Shown here piece by piece: positions 63,573 through 64,000 of a stretch of 64,000 nt of DNA. The position numbers and the translations under genes were made by a program. The notes under the pieces were generated by a model that was not told the DNA's origin, made no database searches, and worked only from the letters and a program-made list of their open reading frames with translations. Positions within the stretch are counted from its first letter, which is position 1. The number at the start of each line of letters is the position of its first letter. This DNA is from Aquimarina sp. AU474 (GTDB taxonomy: Bacteria; Bacteroidota; Bacteroidia; Flavobacteriales; Flavobacteriaceae). The stretch spans positions 62,001 to 126,000 of the forward strand of contig NZ_OMPE01000003.1 in assembly GCF_900312815.1 (NCBI RefSeq). The letters run 5' to 3'.

Positions 63573-64000
63573 ATGGGAATTTTAGATTCTGTATTAAAAG
63601 TATTTGTTGGAGATAAGTCCAAAAAAGATATAAGTGAGATTCAACCAAAAGTTGAATTGATAAAACGAGCAGAAAAGGAAGTTGAAAACCTTTCGAATGA
63701 TGAATTGCGAGCTAAAACGGAATTCTTTAAAAATGAAATAAACGAAGCTCGTAAGGAAATTAACACCAAAATCGAGAATCTTAAAGAAGAGGCTGATGCT
63801 ACAGAGGATATCGATAGAAAGGAAGATATCTATGCTGAAATCGACAAACTGAAAGAAGAAGCATACGAGACCACAGAAAAGGCCTTAAACGATATTTTAC
63901 CTGAAGCTTTTGCCGTAGTTAAAGAAACGGCAAAGCGTTTTACCCATAATGATGCTATCGAAGTTACTGCTTCTACCTATGACAGAGAACTTTCTGGATC
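63573..64000 (+). CDS. secA: Preprotein translocase ATPase SecA, 5' part (runs off the window)
   Basis: 142 codons visible. MGILDSVLKVFVGDKSKKD, then KRAEKEVENLSNDELRAKTEFFK, and AFAVVKETAKR are the standard SecA N-terminus, before Walker A. Bacteroidota SecA carries an inserted coiled coil just after the first 40 residues (EINEARKEINTKIENLKEEA here), which explains the longer spacing. It drives secretion through SecYEG. Confidence 0.95.
   Translation, partial: MGILDSVLKVFVGDKSKKDISEIQPKVELIKRAEKEVENLSNDELRAKTEFFKNEINEARKEINTKIENLKEEADATEDIDRKEDIYAEIDKLKEEAYETTEKALNDILPEAFAVVKETAKRFTHNDAIEVTASTYDRELSG

Noticed and set aside
1..64000. CRISPR array, IS element, prophage, tRNA or rRNA genes
   Set aside because: No spaced direct repeats, transposase or integrase genes, terminal inverted repeats, or cloverleaf-like intergenic sequence were seen in reading the window.

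Overview
The window is a 64 kb chromosomal segment of an AT-rich member of the Bacteroidota, almost certainly a marine Flavobacteriaceae; an Aquimarina-like genus is my inference from overall gene content, not something tested. Supporting signs are the DUF4295 ribosomal-cluster gene, TAnnTTTG promoter boxes, weak or absent Shine-Dalgarno sites, many lipoproteins with acidic residues after the lipidated Cys, a TonB receptor with a CarboxypepD_reg domain, bshC, and the cinA/rpmB/rpmG/DUF4295/ftsY/rimO neighbourhood. I see no rRNA, tRNA, CRISPR array, insertion sequence or prophage. Gene density is high and strand switches are frequent, often with a bidirectional hairpin terminator between convergent genes.

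Layout. 1-2.5 kb: the end of a LytS-type kinase, its LytTR regulator and a short-chain reductase. 2.6-13 kb: housekeeping and small conserved genes (Hsp20, TerB-like, DUF1456, a free-standing methyltransferase, DUF985 cupin, sucC, LON-domain protein, lysA, secreted amidohydrolase, START-like, DUF3820, DUF922). 13-20 kb: guaA with a LysM/periplasmic-binding-like protein, then a multi-pass membrane protein, a NarL-type kinase and its regulator in one overlapping operon, preceded by an unrecognised gene. 20-32 kb: a surface lipoprotein with an aerolysin-like C-terminal half, bshC, and three large exported metallopeptidases (M14, M3, M16). 32-34 kb: an SdpR/SdpI-type repressor and immunity-like membrane protein plus an alpha/beta hydrolase, with a nested dyad directly before the first start codon. 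34.5-48 kb: FN3 lipoprotein, rimO, serine hydrolase, amidase, a CarboxypepD_reg protein, ftsY, DUF4295, rpmG, rpmB, three tandem paralogues of an unnamed 130-136 aa family on the opposite strand, then cinA, HPt, FAH-family protein and exonuclease. 47.7-55 kb: a manganese/zinc uptake locus (DtxR/MntR regulator, TonB receptor, substrate-binding lipoprotein, ATPase, two permeases with winged-helix tails, a small secreted protein). 55-64 kb: TAP-like peptidase, a second LytS/LytTR pair, a 2-oxoacid dehydrogenase E2, a glycosyltransferase whose start codon is irregular, recR, a 56-aa membrane protein, cobalamin adenosyltransferase, DUF2795 and the start of secA.

How the parts fit together. The metal locus is the clearest complete system: a TonB receptor for outer-membrane passage, an ABC importer for the inner membrane, and a metal-dependent repressor transcribed divergently. 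Several two-component systems (two LytS/LytTR, one NarL-type, one orphan HPt) point to a strongly sensing lifestyle. Best candidates for undescribed biology are the aerolysin-like surface lipoprotein, the triplicated small family interrupting the ribosomal/cinA block, the SdpRI-hydrolase operon with its nested operator, and the stand-alone AprA-like methyltransferase. Start sites were adjusted where the longest open frame began at GTG/TTG but a better-placed ATG or family N-terminus lies inside it.
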